Positions 24,540 to 34,856 of a stretch of 64,000 nt of DNA are shown one piece after another. The notes under the pieces are model-generated. The model was not told the DNA's origin. It did not search any database and saw only the letters and a list, made by a program, of their open reading frames with translations. The DNA is from Pandoraea sp. PE-S2T-3 (GTDB lineage: Bacteria; Pseudomonadota; Gammaproteobacteria; Burkholderiales; Burkholderiaceae). Position 1 is the stretch's first letter; each line of letters starts with the position of its first letter. Where the stretch lies: assembly GCF_002179965.1 (NCBI RefSeq), contig NZ_NGUQ01000011.1:124001-188000 (forward strand), written 5' to 3'. Both the position numbers and the translations under genes were made by a program.

Positions 24540-26115
24540 TCACGGCGCGATGCCGATCACCTGCAAAAAGTCCGCTTCGTTGCGCCCCGTCGCATTGCCC
24601 TGCTCCGAGCCGCCGTTCAGATCGTAGGCATAGGCCGTTCCCGCACCGATCTGTGTGCCGGTCCAGAACAGGTAGCTCAACCACCCCATGTAGCCGGCCA
24701 CCGGCCCCGTACTCGGGTAGTAGCCCCGCCAGAATGCTTTCATGTCGTCGAGCGACACCATGTCCAGCCCGGCCGCCGTGCACGCCACCTTCGCGCCCGC
24801 AAAGTTTGCCGATGCGCTCACGAAGAACACTTGCCGGATGCCCACGACAGTCAGCGAATGACTGCGTGTCTGGCCAAGACTGTCAGTCGCTGAAATCGTC
24901 GCACTGCCATTGCCCGTCGCGACGACAACCCCCGCGTTGTTGACTTGCGCCACGTCCGCGTCGCTCGTCTGATAGGTGTACGGGCCTGTGCCGAACTTGC
25001 CCTCGCGCGTGTAGGTCGCGAAGGCCGGCACGACCAATGGCGGCTTCTCCGCAACGAGGTAGCCCTTGCCGGTCGCATCGACGGAGACGGCTGCCTCGAA
25101 GGCCTCGCCGATGAAGAGCGTGAGCGCGTCCGATGCGACGGGCGCCCCGCCGCCGCGCTTGACGGTGTACGACAGCAACGCAGATTGGTCGCGGTTCTGG
25201 TCGACGTGCGCGCGTGGCACGTCGAAAACGTAGTCCTGTTGGGGGGTGCCGCCAACGGTCACCGTCTCGACAAACGCCGCCGGGACACCGCTCGCGTTGG
25301 TCCACGTGAGCGTGATCACGTCGCCCTCGGCGATGCCCTGATAGGGTTTGACAACCACCGCCACGCTCGGTCCGATCACCGCGTCGGGATCGATCGAGCC
25401 GCCTTCGGCCAACGGCACGTCGACCACCGGCAACTCGCCGACCGGTTCGAGAATACGCACCGTCGAATCGTTGGACTCGAACGGCCCGCCCTGAGAAACG
25501 CATCAACACCTCGCGGGCAATGGTGAACGTCACGGGCTGGCCCACCTCGGCGTCGGACGAAATCGACTTCGCGTCTTCCCACTCGCCGTCGTTGATGCTG
25601 ATGAACACCACGTCGTAACGCGCCATGCCGCCGTAGGGCGCGACGCTGGCCTTCGCCCCCCCTGCCGGTACGTCTTCCAGATTCAATACGCCGTTGACGA
25701 CGCCCTCGATCTCCGGCGGCGCAACGAGCCCGGGCTCAGGGGACGCGTCGCCCACGGCAAGCGTGAGTGCGTCGGAGGACTCGGTGCCGCCCGCCACACT
25801 CACGACGGTGTAGGACACCGCAACTGTCTTGCCGTCGTTGGCCGCGATGTACTGGGCCGACACGTAGAAGCGAATGACGCGCGGCAGGTTTGACGCCGTG
25901 ACCTGAATGCTGTCGCTGGTCGACCCTGCCCCGGTCTCGCCTTCCCAGTGCATCGTGACGGTGTCGCCGACGGCCTTGCCTTGGTATAACGGCACGACGA
26001 CGGTGGCCGACGGCGAATCGGGGTCGAGTGAGCCGCCGTCGGCCTCTTCGACCGAGGGTGCTTCGAGCGACGCGGCGCTGTTGCGCTTGCCGCTGGTGTC
26101 TTTGTCCAGATACAT
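24540..26115 (-). pseudogene. Ig-like repeat protein with C-type-lectin-like end, frameshifted
   Basis: The ATG at 26115 has CGGAG 7 bp upstream. Two Ig-like modules of the giant-protein family follow (APSVEEADGGSLDPD, GKAVGDTVTMHWEG). Near 25485-25491 the frame breaks: after LMRFSG the natural continuation, PFESNDSTVRILEPVGELPV, is in the next frame. The second frame then holds a third Ig-like module, a BIg_2-type domain (TYQTSDADVAQVNNAGVVVA) and an end (ANFAGAKVACTAAGLDMVSL, then FWTGTQIGAGTAYAYDLNGG) that looks like the C-type-lectin fold of invasins. Module 2 also lacks its last core strand, so a small out-of-frame deletion fits better than a reading error. Intact length would be about 530 residues. 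Confidence 0.7.
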
Positions 26116-26142
26116 GGTCATGCTCCGGTAATGTCCGGCAAT

Positions 26143-26166
26143 GCCCGGGCGCAGACGCCCCCGGGC
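26143..26166. repeat. GC-rich hairpin between giant gene C and the lectin-like gene
   Basis: GCCCGGG at 26143-26149 and CCCGGGC at 26160-26166, with an inner GGGCG/CGCCC extension, lie in the 60-bp gap between two minus-strand genes. No U-run. A possible processing or attenuation site. Confidence 0.4.
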
Positions 26167-26177
26167 CGTGATTCACC

Positions 26178-29100
26178 TCATCGCATCTGAAGTGCCAGCG
26201 CCGTCAGCGCGCGGCCGCGCACGGCAGACGTCGCCTCATACGTCAGGCCCGAATCCAGAATCGGCTTGACCGCCGTGCTGTCGCCACCCGCTGCGGCAAC
26301 ACCCCATGTCACGACACCACCGTCCTCCAGTACCGCGGCGAAGGCTTCTGTGTTGCTGTAGATGGCGCGCACGTTCACCAACTGCGGTGCCACGGTCGCG
26401 GTACTGCCCCCTATCGCCGGCATTCCCCACGCCACCACCGTGCCGTCGGAACACAAGGCTGCGAAAGCACCCCAGGTACGGGCAACCTGCACAACGTTAT
26501 TGAGCACGGCCACCTCCTGCGGCACGGTGCCACCCTGCGCCGCGTTCCCCCAAGCGACGACGGCACCGTTGGCACGGCGTGCGCAGAAGGCGCTCTGCGT
26601 GGCAACCACTTCCTCGACATCGCTGAGCGTGGCAATGTCTGCGGGCACCGTGCCGCCGAAGTCGGCATCCCCCCACGCAAGCACCTCATGGCTTTCGGTG
26701 CGAACCGCAAAGGCGTATATCGTGGCACTGGCAAGCTCCATGATGTCCGAGCGGGCCGCGATGGCACCGGGCACCACACCGCCGTAAGGTGTACTCCCCC
26801 ATGCGACGACGTGCTTGTTGGCGCGCAAGGCCGAGAATCCACCACGGCAGCCGCGTATGTCCACGATATCGGTAAGCGCACCGATTTCCGCCGGCATACT
26901 TCCGCCGGAGGCGACGACGCCCCACGCGACCGCTGCGCCGCTTGCCAGCCTTGCTGCAAAGGCGGTGCCTGCTGCGTGTAACGAGATGATGTTCGTCAGT
27001 GCTTCGATTTCCGGCGGAATCGTGACCCCGGTGTTTCCCCGCCCCCATGCTTTCACCTGACCGTTCGCCCGCAAGAGCGCGAACGCGTTGGTGTTGCCCA
27101 CGATCCGGACCGCATCGGTGACGGTGAAGTCGGCGGGTAAAGCGCCGCCCTGCGCGGTGTTGCCCCACACGGCGATCCGGCCATTACTGCGACGCACGGC
27201 AAACGCGCCCTCGGTCGAACTGGTTTCAATCACGTCGTCATACGTAACGATGGTCGACGGCACCGTGGCCCCGTGAGCGGCCGATCCCCAACCCACAACG
27301 TTGCCTTTGTTCAGGTGCGCGACGAATGCCGCGTAGCCGAGGGCGCTCTCTTGCACACCGGAACCTGTGATGTTGGCCGGATTGAGCGTCAAGGTGTCGT
27401 CCGCCGAGCGCACGCGAAGGGGCATCCATGGCCGCACGTCCCGGAAGCTGTGGGCGAGTGTCCAGTCGACTTCATCGTCGTAGCGCCATTGCGCATTCAG
27501 GCTCTGCCGCGACGATTTCTGAAACGCACTCACGTGTTGGGGCTTGCAGAAGCCGAAGCAAACGTTGTCGCTGCCACGCGCACCGAGCACGAGCAACTCG
27601 CCGCTGCCCGGTACCGCGACCACATCGAAGATGGCCGGCGGCGCCGTCTCGTCCTCGGCACCGTTGGCGCGAGAAATGGTGTATTCCAGCGACACGGTGC
27701 CATTGACGTTGGCGGCTACCGTGGCGTGTGGCACGACGACTTCCAAGGGGCCGCCCGCCTCGGCGTCTGCCACGGTGATCGTCTTGGTGAACGTACCGGC
27801 CCCCGACAGGCCATGCCATCGGAACGACACCTTGTCGCCCGCGCGGAACTTGGCGCCGGCAGGCAACTGCACATGCGCACCGTCGAGACAATCGTCGGGG
27901 TTGACGCTGTCGCCGACCGCTTCGAGCAGGATCGCTGCCGGCGGGTCGGACTGCCGTATCGACAATTCCAGTGCCGTACTCACGATGATGACGGTACCGG
28001 CCCGCGTGACTTCGTAGTGCACGTCCACGCCCTTGTCGAGACTCGCCATGACACTCAGATACGGCACGTAGAAGCTCACCGCATTGCCGACGTCGGTCGA
28101 CTTCACGATGTACGGCGGGCTCTCGAAGTCACCACCGTCCTCTCCCTTCCAGATCATGACGACGGTGTCGCCCTGACGCATGCCGGTGTACGGCGGCACC
28201 GCGACTTCCGCCCCGTAAGCGGGATCGATGTCGCGCGGATCGAGCTTCCCGTCGCTCGATAGCGGTACGGCAGGCGGGCCCGCCTGCACCGTCTCGCGCT
28301 TGACGTCGAGCGTCAGCGTTTGCGACAGCTGCCACGTGCCGTCGGGCAACTCTTTCTCGTAGTACAGCGCCACCGACCGATCGATGAACGGTGAAATCTT
28401 GTCGAAGGGAATACGCACCGGATACGGCTCGGTCAGATATCGCTCCGTGATGTCGATGTAGCTCTCGAAGCCCGTCGGCGGACCACCGCCCCACACGACA
28501 TGCACGTAATCACCGGCCTGATTCCCCTCATAGGGACCGATGTGCGCCGTCGCCCCGCCCGTCACCAGATCGGGATTGAGTACGTTGCCGGTGGCCTCGA
28601 CGACTGCGGGAATCGCGAGCAAACCCTCGTCTGCCACCTCACCGATGCGGAGGTCGAAAACGTCGGACGGATAGACCGCGCCATCGCGCAACACCTCGTA
28701 GCTCACCGGCACCCGTTTGTCGAGAAACGGCGCAAGGTTCTCCGTGAGAATCGGAAACGTGACTTCGCGTACGGCCCGCACGGTGATTCTGTCGGTGTAG
28801 TACCCGGCGTCGTCGAGTGCGGCCCAGTGCAGCACGATCTCGTCGCCGATCGCCATGCCGTCGTACACGGGAATACGCACGCGTATGCCGTACTCGATGT
28901 ACTCGGGATCGAGATGATCGCCATCGGCCTCATCGACCGACGGCGCCGTCAGCCCGGCATCGTCACGCACGCCGATGTACAACGACAGGATGTCGGATTC
29001 GAGGTTGTCGCCCCCCGCAGCACGTTCGACCACGTAGTCGACATCGACCTCGGTATCGAGCGCGGGCAGGATCTTGTTCTTGGGAATCCGGATCGTGACG

Positions 29101-29408
29101 TCCTGCCCCACGAAGTTGGTCGTGACGTCGAAATCGACCGTCACCTCGTTCGGGCCGCCAACGTCGAAGCGCAGCAGGAGGTAGTCACCGACGGCCATGC
29201 CGGTATATGCCTTGACGATGAAACTCGCGCCCTGCACGGTCAAATCGTCGGGATCGAGCGCGCCATTTACCGCTTGCTCACACACGGGCGCATCGACGTC
29301 GGCCAGCAGACCGGACGAGGAAACTGCGGCGCTTCGGCCGGACATTTTGGGTCCCGAGCGTTGCATGGCCGTGGCCGGCCGTTCGAGGGTTGCATCTAGC
29401 TTGGACAT
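26178..29408 (-). CDS. Giant repeat protein C: five Ig-like modules plus nine RCC1-like repeats
   Basis: 1076 residues from the ATG at 29408 (MSKLDATLERPATAMQRSG); the frame upstream of it holds the promoter. Residues about 40-590 are five Ig-like modules of roughly 105 residues, each opening like APSVDEADGDHLDPE, with GMAIGDEIVLHW in the middle and a final VxYxVxR strand. A linker (WRYDDEVDWTLAHSFRDVRPWMPLRVRS, split as WRYDDEVDW and FRDVRPWMPLRVRS) leads to nine repeats of about 48 residues, each with a WG core (VVAWGNAAQGG, TWGVAAAGG) and an AFxAxRxNGxV segment. This is the RCC1/BLIP-II beta-propeller pattern. No Sec signal or anchor is visible. A lux box is centred 115 bp before the start. 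Confidence 0.85.
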   Translation of the reverse strand: MSKLDATLERPATAMQRSGPKMSGRSAAVSSSGLLADVDAPVCEQAVNGALDPDDLTVQGASFIVKAYTGMAVGDYLLLRFDVGGPNEVTVDFDVTTNFVGQDVTIRIPKNKILPALDTEVDVDYVVERAAGGDNLESDILSLYIGVRDDAGLTAPSVDEADGDHLDPEYIEYGIRVRIPVYDGMAIGDEIVLHWAALDDAGYYTDRITVRAVREVTFPILTENLAPFLDKRVPVSYEVLRDGAVYPSDVFDLRIGEVADEGLLAIPAVVEATGNVLNPDLVTGGATAHIGPYEGNQAGDYVHVVWGGGPPTGFESYIDITERYLTEPYPVRIPFDKISPFIDRSVALYYEKELPDGTWQLSQTLTLDVKRETVQAGPPAVPLSSDGKLDPRDIDPAYGAEVAVPPYTGMRQGDTVVMIWKGEDGGDFESPPYIVKSTDVGNAVSFYVPYLSVMASLDKGVDVHYEVTRAGTVIIVSTALELSIRQSDPPAAILLEAVGDSVNPDDCLDGAHVQLPAGAKFRAGDKVSFRWHGLSGAGTFTKTITVADAEAGGPLEVVVPHATVAANVNGTVSLEYTISRANGAEDETAPPAIFDVVAVPGSGELLVLGARGSDNVCFGFCKPQHVSAFQKSSRQSLNAQWRYDDEVDWTLAHSFRDVRPWMPLRVRSADDTLTLNPANITGSGVQESALGYAAFVAHLNKGNVVGWGSAAHGATVPSTIVTYDDVIETSSTEGAFAVRRSNGRIAVWGNTAQGGALPADFTVTDAVRIVGNTNAFALLRANGQVKAWGRGNTGVTIPPEIEALTNIISLHAAGTAFAARLASGAAVAWGVVASGGSMPAEIGALTDIVDIRGCRGGFSALRANKHVVAWGSTPYGGVVPGAIAARSDIMELASATIYAFAVRTESHEVLAWGDADFGGTVPADIATLSDVEEVVATQSAFCARRANGAVVAWGNAAQGGTVPQEVAVLNNVVQVARTWGAFAALCSDGTVVAWGMPAIGGSTATVAPQLVNVRAIYSNTEAFAAVLEDGGVVTWGVAAAGGDSTAVKPILDSGLTYEATSAVRGRALTALALQMR

Positions 29409-29501
29409 AAGAATCTCCACACCGGTGAGCATCGGACGCCTCGCGCCCGGATCGCCGTGCGCAGGCGCGCGACGGCGGCAATACCATCTAGCCACGCGGC
29501 C

Positions 29502-32500
29502 TCATGGCGCAACAACTGTCAGCGTTGACAGGTCGGCGTGTGGCGTCTTCGGCTTGCGCTGGGTGCCGCCCGCCGATGACTCGTAGAAGAGGTCGGTGTC
29601 GAGAAGCGCTTTGACGGCGTCGCTGTTGCCACCGGCGGCAGCCAGGCCCCACGTGACGGCGCCCCCCGATGCCTTGATCGCGACGAAGGCGTCGTTGTTG
29701 CCGTACACCGCGCGAATATTGACCAGATCGTCGGCCACTGAAGACGTGTCGCCGCCCGACGTTGGAATGCCCCACGCGACCACGGTGCCGTTGCGGCGCA
29801 ACGCGGCGAACGCGCCACTGGAGCTGGCAACCTGCACGATGTCGCCAAGCCGGGCGATTTCCACAGGAACAGCGCCGCCATACGATTCATGGCCCCACGC
29901 CACGACTGCCCCATTTCCCCTCACCGCGCAGAAGGCATACCAAGTGGCGGTGACCTCGGCAATGTCCGTCAACGAAGCAATCGCCGGCGGCACAGTACCG
30001 CCGTAAGACCCCACCCCCCATGCGAGTACCTGATCGGTTCGTGTGCGCACGGCAAAGGCGCCGATCGTCGCACTCGACAACTCGACGATGTCGGTGCGCG
30101 CTGCAATGCCGTCGGGCACGCCTGCGCCGCTCCCCGCGTCTCCCCACGCCACCACCGTGCCGTTCTCACGCAACCCGCAGAACGCATAGCAATTGGCGCG
30201 CACGTCGTACACATCCGTCAGCCCCTTGATGGCGTCCGGCACGTTTCCGCCATAGGTCGTGTTACCCCACGCTACGACTTGTCCACTGCGCCGCAACGCG
30301 CAAAACGCATACGCCGTCCCGGCGACGGAAGTCACGTCCGTCAGCCCCTGCGCCTCATCGGAAAGTGCACCTCCCAGTGTTGCGGCGCCCCACGCGGTCA
30401 AATAACCCGCCCCGCGCACGGCGGTGAATGCTGCCGCATTGGGATGAACTCTCACCACGTCGGTCAGATTCGCACCATCACCGGGAATCGCGCCACCTAA
30501 GGTGGTATTGCCCCACGCGGCGACGCGCCCGCTGGCACGCCTGACCACATAGGCCGCCGTGGTCGACGAGACTTCCACCACGTCGGCATAGTCGATGATG
30601 CCGGCGGGAACGGTGCCGCCGTAGGTTGTGAAACCCCAACCGATCACGTTCCTGCGCACGAGGCGGGCAACAAAAGCGCCGGAGCCCCCCGCGACCGTCG
30701 CCTGCGCGCCCGAACCGACGATGTTGACCGGGTTGATGGTGACCTGATGGGTCGCCGAGCGAACGCGAAGCGGCATCCATGGGCGTGTGTCCTTGAACGT
30801 CACGCCGGTCCCCCATGCGACATCGTCTTCATAGCGCCACTCCGCCAGCAGGTCGGCGGTTGTCGTGCGATGGAGTGCGTGGAGATACTGCGGCATGCCG
30901 AACGAGCGAAACGCGCTGCCGCAATAGCGAGCCCCCATCACCAGCAACTCGCCGCTGCCCAGCTCGCGCCGCACGTCGTAGATGTTTTCGCCGGAGGTCT
31001 CGACCGCCCCACCCGCCGCACGCGTGACGGTGTAACGCAGCACAACGGTGACACCGTTGTTCGCTTCGACGAGCGCCTTCGGCACGGTGATCTTGATCGC
31101 GCCGCCGGCTTCCCCCGCCGACACCGTATGCGAGTACTCGCCAGAACCACTGCCCGGCACGCCCTCCCACGACAACACCATCCGATCGCCCTGCTGAAAC
31201 AGGGCCGTCGCATCGAGCGTGATCGTCGCACCACTTGCCGGGACATCGTCGGGGTCGAGCGTCTTGCCATCCGCCTGATCGATCACGGGGAGTGGCAATT
31301 CAGACAGCTTGATGGCGAACCCGAACGTTTCGCTGGTAGCCAGGACATTGCCCGCGCGAATGACCTCGTACCACGCCTCGATGCTGCCGTTCACACCGGC
31401 CAGCACTTTGGCGCGATCGACCAGAAACGCGATGGGTGTCTGCGAGCTGCCGACGATCTTGTCCTGCGTGTCGCTGCCCGCCGCGATCGTGCAATCCCAG
31501 TGCATGCGGACCGTATCGCCTTGACGCATGCCTTCGACGAAGTCCACCACAACCTCTGCGCCCTGCACCACATCGCGCGGGTCGAGAATGCCGTCGACGA
31601 CCTCCGGCACCCGGGGCGGTGCCCACACCGAAGGGGCGCCACGCTCGACGCGCACGGTGTATTCCTCTGACGCGAGTACGGGCGGGGTGCCGTTATCGAC
31701 GGTGTAGGCGAGCACGACATCCTTGCCATCGAACGACGTGAGATTGTCCATCGGGATATTGCGGGTGATCGGTTTGCCGACCTGATTCCCCGTCACATCG
31801 ATAAACCATTCCGTGCCGCCACTGCCCGGACCGCCGCCCCACGTCATGTGAATGTAGTCGCCGCTGCGCATGCCGTCATACACCGGAATACTTGCCGTCG
31901 CGTGCGTGGTCAGTGTCGACAGGTCGAGCACACCGGCCTCGGCTTCAAGCACCTCGGGTGCGATCAGGTCGGTCGACGACCCCGTGCCGATTCGCAGCAG
32001 CAACGTCTCCGAGACAAACCGCTGCGCCCCGCGTTCGACTTCGTAGTGAATCGGCACCGTACGGCCAATCCACGGCGCAACGTCTGCGGCAAGCAACTGA
32101 AACTGATAGTCACGCGCCGTGCTCAGCGTAATGCTGTCGACGTAATACCCGTCATCCCCCGGGTTACCCCAGTGCAGCACGACACGATCGTCGCGCAGCA
32201 TGCCGGCGTAGCCGCGCACGCGTGTGGTCACACCGAAGACAGCCAGTTCCGGGTCCAGATAATCGCCCTCGGCCTCATCCACCACCGGGGCAGGCCATTT
32301 GAGTTCGCTGCGCACTTGCAGCTCACGATTCTCCGAATCCTCCTCGCGGCCATCGAGCCGATGCACGGTGTAATTGACGATGACCGTGCTGCCCAGATGA
32401 AACTCGACTTTGGTTTTCGGCACGCGCATCGTGACGTCCTGCCCCACCATGTTCTGGGACACGTCGAACGTATCGGTGTGCTCACCGCCGCCGGACCCTG

Positions 32501-34538
32501 CGCCGAAGCGAATCGTGATGGCGTCGCCGGCGGTCATGCCGGCGTACGGCACCACCCGCACGGTCGCGCCGGCGGCAGGCAGCGGGACGGGGTCGAGAAC
32601 ATCGCCCTCGGCCTCGTCGACTTCCGGTGGCGGCAACAGATCAGGGGCCTGCGCCAACACACGAAAGCGGGTGATGGCGGACGTCTGCGAAGTTGTCTGG
32701 CCGTTACGCGTAACCCGATACCACACGTCGACGAAGTCGCGTCCTGCCGCATTGGCATCGACAAATTCGCGCGGCACAAGGAAAACGTACGGCTGATTCA
32801 AGTCGGCGGCGGCCAACGTATGTGTGCCGGTGACGGTTCCGCCCGGCGACTGCCCTTCCCAGAACGCTTCAAGCACGTCGCCGGCACTCATCAATTCCCA
32901 CACGGGGATGATCACTTCGACACCCTCGACCGGATCCGCCGGAGGATTGAGTTCGCCATTGGCCACGCCCTCGACATCCGGTGCGGGCAGTGCCGATTCG
33001 CCAAGCACGCGCAACGTCACGCGCGCCGACTCGCGCGGCAACACCTCTGGCGCGGCCGGGTCGACGATGTAGTACACCGTGACACTGCCGCCGGCGAGAT
33101 CGGCCACATAGGCAGGTGGCACCAGAAAATTCACCGGCTGTCCGACACTGGCGGCAGCGATGATCTTCTCTTCGATATGCACCCACGGCGCACCGCTGGC
33201 TTTGACGCCCTCCCATCGCAACGTCACCGCGTCCTGCGCGGCCATCTCGGGCCATGCGGCAATGACGACATTGGCCCCCGTCACGGTATCGGCCGGATCG
33301 AGGTCATTGCCGTTTGCCTGCGTGACAATCGGTGCAGGCAACCGTGCGGGTTGCCCGAGAATCGTCATCGAATTGCGTTGCGAACGACCTTTATCCCCAT
33401 TGCCATCGCGCACGATGTAGTACAGCGACGCCGAGCCCGGCGCGGCGTCGCCGATCACGTCATTGGGCAGCTTCGCGGTGACGAAAGGCGTGTCCGACGC
33501 GATCGGCACGTCGAATTCGTGGTGTACCTCGCGCCCCTCCGAAGACAAGCCTTCGAAGACGATATGCAAGGTGTCGCCCACGGCCATTTCCGGGTCTTGA
33601 AACGTGATGACGATGTCGGCATCGTCACCGCCGAGGGCATCGTGATCGAGTTCTCCCGCAGGCGCCTGAAGTACCACGGGCGGGTCGAGCGTGGCATCGC
33701 CCGCTTCCACTTCGGCAAAAGCCGGCAGCGAGTTGAGCGACCACTCGCGCACGATGTCGTCGATGTCGTAGGTCACGACGAGGCTGGGGCTGTCGCCCGC
33801 GTCGATGATCGTCTGATAGTCGATGACGACGACAACCGGGCGGCCCACTTCGGCGGCGGTGAGCGCCGGCCAGTAGACCGACTGCGTTCCCCAGCGAATG
33901 CACAGCACATCGCCCGGCGCCATGTTGATCCATGCCGGTACGGTCACGGGTACGCCATCGGTCGCCTCGGGTTGGCCGATGATGCCCGGCGGAATCGTGG
34001 GCGGCGCGAGGTTCTCGTTGACCCAAGGCGACGTGACGGGGTCGGGGTCGGGGCCGCCCGGCAGCGTGGTCTTGACGATCACCGCCAGCGGCGCGCCGGT
34101 GGTCGTGTCGCCCGTGTCGTTCGACAGCAGATCGAACCACACGTCCACGACGCCATCCCCGGTGCTCAACACGTCGGCCACATTCACCTGCATCGTCACG
34201 GGAAAGAAGTTCTCACCGGCCACGAGCGTGTGCTGCGCAACGGGCCGGGTCGCGTCCCCCCAATACAGGGTGAGGGTGTCGCCCACCTTGAACAGGCTGT
34301 TGGGTTTGATCACGACAAAAATCTGACCGTTGGCATCGCGCACATCGCGATAACCGATACCGCCGTAGACCGTCGCCGCCGGCACCTGCGGCGGCTCCAG
34401 ATTGGCGACGTTTCGGCCATGCCTGACGGTGTCGTCGCGCGTAACAGGCGCGAGCAGGTGTCGGGCGCTCGCTGCGCCGCCCCCCATGCGTGCCGACGAA
34501 TTGCGTTGAAAAGCGAACAGGGGGTCGTTGCTGCGCAT
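29502..34538 (-). CDS. Giant repeat protein B: about ten Ig-like modules plus nine RCC1-like repeats
   Basis: 1678 residues from the ATG at 34538 (MRSNDPLFAFQRNSSARMGG), with GGAG placed correctly upstream. Residues about 50-1120 hold some ten Ig-like modules. Several are opened by PxPxVDEAEGDYLDPE-type sequence and contain GM-x-x-GD-x-V. After the linker WRYDDDVAWGTGVTFKDTRP come nine RCC1-like repeats (AWGNTTYGG, AWGHESYGG, TWGLAAAGG) to about residue 1645. No signal peptide, membrane helix or cysteine-rich anchor is seen. Module order and length match protein A almost one to one, so the two are tandem duplicates. Possible roles are adhesion, contact with other cells, or an extracellular binding scaffold; none is proven. 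Confidence 0.85.
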   Translation of the reverse strand: MRSNDPLFAFQRNSSARMGGGAASARHLLAPVTRDDTVRHGRNVANLEPPQVPAATVYGGIGYRDVRDANGQIFVVIKPNSLFKVGDTLTLYWGDATRPVAQHTLVAGENFFPVTMQVNVADVLSTGDGVVDVWFDLLSNDTGDTTTGAPLAVIVKTTLPGGPDPDPVTSPWVNENLAPPTIPPGIIGQPEATDGVPVTVPAWINMAPGDVLCIRWGTQSVYWPALTAAEVGRPVVVVIDYQTIIDAGDSPSLVVTYDIDDIVREWSLNSLPAFAEVEAGDATLDPPVVLQAPAGELDHDALGGDDADIVITFQDPEMAVGDTLHIVFEGLSSEGREVHHEFDVPIASDTPFVTAKLPNDVIGDAAPGSASLYYIVRDGNGDKGRSQRNSMTILGQPARLPAPIVTQANGNDLDPADTVTGANVVIAAWPEMAAQDAVTLRWEGVKASGAPWVHIEEKIIAAASVGQPVNFLVPPAYVADLAGGSVTVYYIVDPAAPEVLPRESARVTLRVLGESALPAPDVEGVANGELNPPADPVEGVEVIIPVWELMSAGDVLEAFWEGQSPGGTVTGTHTLAAADLNQPYVFLVPREFVDANAAGRDFVDVWYRVTRNGQTTSQTSAITRFRVLAQAPDLLPPPEVDEAEGDVLDPVPLPAAGATVRVVPYAGMTAGDAITIRFGAGSGGGEHTDTFDVSQNMVGQDVTMRVPKTKVEFHLGSTVIVNYTVHRLDGREEDSENRELQVRSELKWPAPVVDEAEGDYLDPELAVFGVTTRVRGYAGMLRDDRVVLHWGNPGDDGYYVDSITLSTARDYQFQLLAADVAPWIGRTVPIHYEVERGAQRFVSETLLLRIGTGSSTDLIAPEVLEAEAGVLDLSTLTTHATASIPVYDGMRSGDYIHMTWGGGPGSGGTEWFIDVTGNQVGKPITRNIPMDNLTSFDGKDVVLAYTVDNGTPPVLASEEYTVRVERGAPSVWAPPRVPEVVDGILDPRDVVQGAEVVVDFVEGMRQGDTVRMHWDCTIAAGSDTQDKIVGSSQTPIAFLVDRAKVLAGVNGSIEAWYEVIRAGNVLATSETFGFAIKLSELPLPVIDQADGKTLDPDDVPASGATITLDATALFQQGDRMVLSWEGVPGSGSGEYSHTVSAGEAGGAIKITVPKALVEANNGVTVVLRYTVTRAAGGAVETSGENIYDVRRELGSGELLVMGARYCGSAFRSFGMPQYLHALHRTTTADLLAEWRYEDDVAWGTGVTFKDTRPWMPLRVRSATHQVTINPVNIVGSGAQATVAGGSGAFVARLVRRNVIGWGFTTYGGTVPAGIIDYADVVEVSSTTAAYVVRRASGRVAAWGNTTLGGAIPGDGANLTDVVRVHPNAAAFTAVRGAGYLTAWGAATLGGALSDEAQGLTDVTSVAGTAYAFCALRRSGQVVAWGNTTYGGNVPDAIKGLTDVYDVRANCYAFCGLRENGTVVAWGDAGSGAGVPDGIAARTDIVELSSATIGAFAVRTRTDQVLAWGVGSYGGTVPPAIASLTDIAEVTATWYAFCAVRGNGAVVAWGHESYGGAVPVEIARLGDIVQVASSSGAFAALRRNGTVVAWGIPTSGGDTSSVADDLVNIRAVYGNNDAFVAIKASGGAVTWGLAAAGGNSDAVKALLDTDLFYESSAGGTQRKPKTPHADLSTLTVVAP
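29516..29531. promoter_or_regulatory. Lux box 2 (promoter of giant gene C), inside the end of gene B
   Basis: CTGTCAGCGTTGACAG, with a single mismatched pair at the centre of the palindrome. It lies within the last ten codons of gene B (encoding DLSTLT) and is centred 115 bp before gene C. On the minus strand TAGATG is centred 36 bp beyond the box centre, matching the spacing at genes A and B. Confidence 0.75.
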
Positions 34539-34640
34539 GATCTTCTCCACGAGAAGGTGAGGCCGAAGCAGCGCCCTTCACTCGGTGGCGCGATCGGCAA
34601 TTCGATGGTTCATCAGGCCACGCCGACCTTACGCGCGCCA

Positions 34641-34658
34641 ACTGTCAACGTTGACAGT
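34641..34658. promoter_or_regulatory. Lux box 3 (promoter of giant gene B)
   Basis: ACTGTCAACGTTGACAGT, a perfect 18-bp palindrome, centred 111 bp before gene B. CTGATG on the minus strand is centred 36 bp beyond the box centre. It sits in the 318-bp gap 34539-34856, which otherwise shows no gene. Confidence 0.85.
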
Positions 34659-34856
34659 GAGCCCCGGGCGCAGGCGTACGCCGCCCTCACTCGGCGCGGC
34701 GCCGGGACAACCGTCGACCGTTGCGGCCACGCCGGGCGCTGGCCATGGCAATCTGGCACCAGACATCGCTGCCGGGCGTCTCGACGACGGCGCGTTGCCG
34801 GCCAGCCTGAAACGACCGGCGCGCACAGTGCCGCCATTGCCCCGCATCGGGCGGCC

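Noticed and set aside
24883-25480. Arg-rich continuation of the first frame of the lectin-like gene past the break
   Set aside because: Composition turns abruptly to shadow-like Arg/Gly-rich sequence while the other frame resumes the Ig pattern.
25480-25503. Programmed ribosomal frameshift in the lectin-like gene
   Set aside because: No slippery heptamer of the usual X XXY YYZ form and no downstream structure evident; the missing Ig strand favours a deletion.
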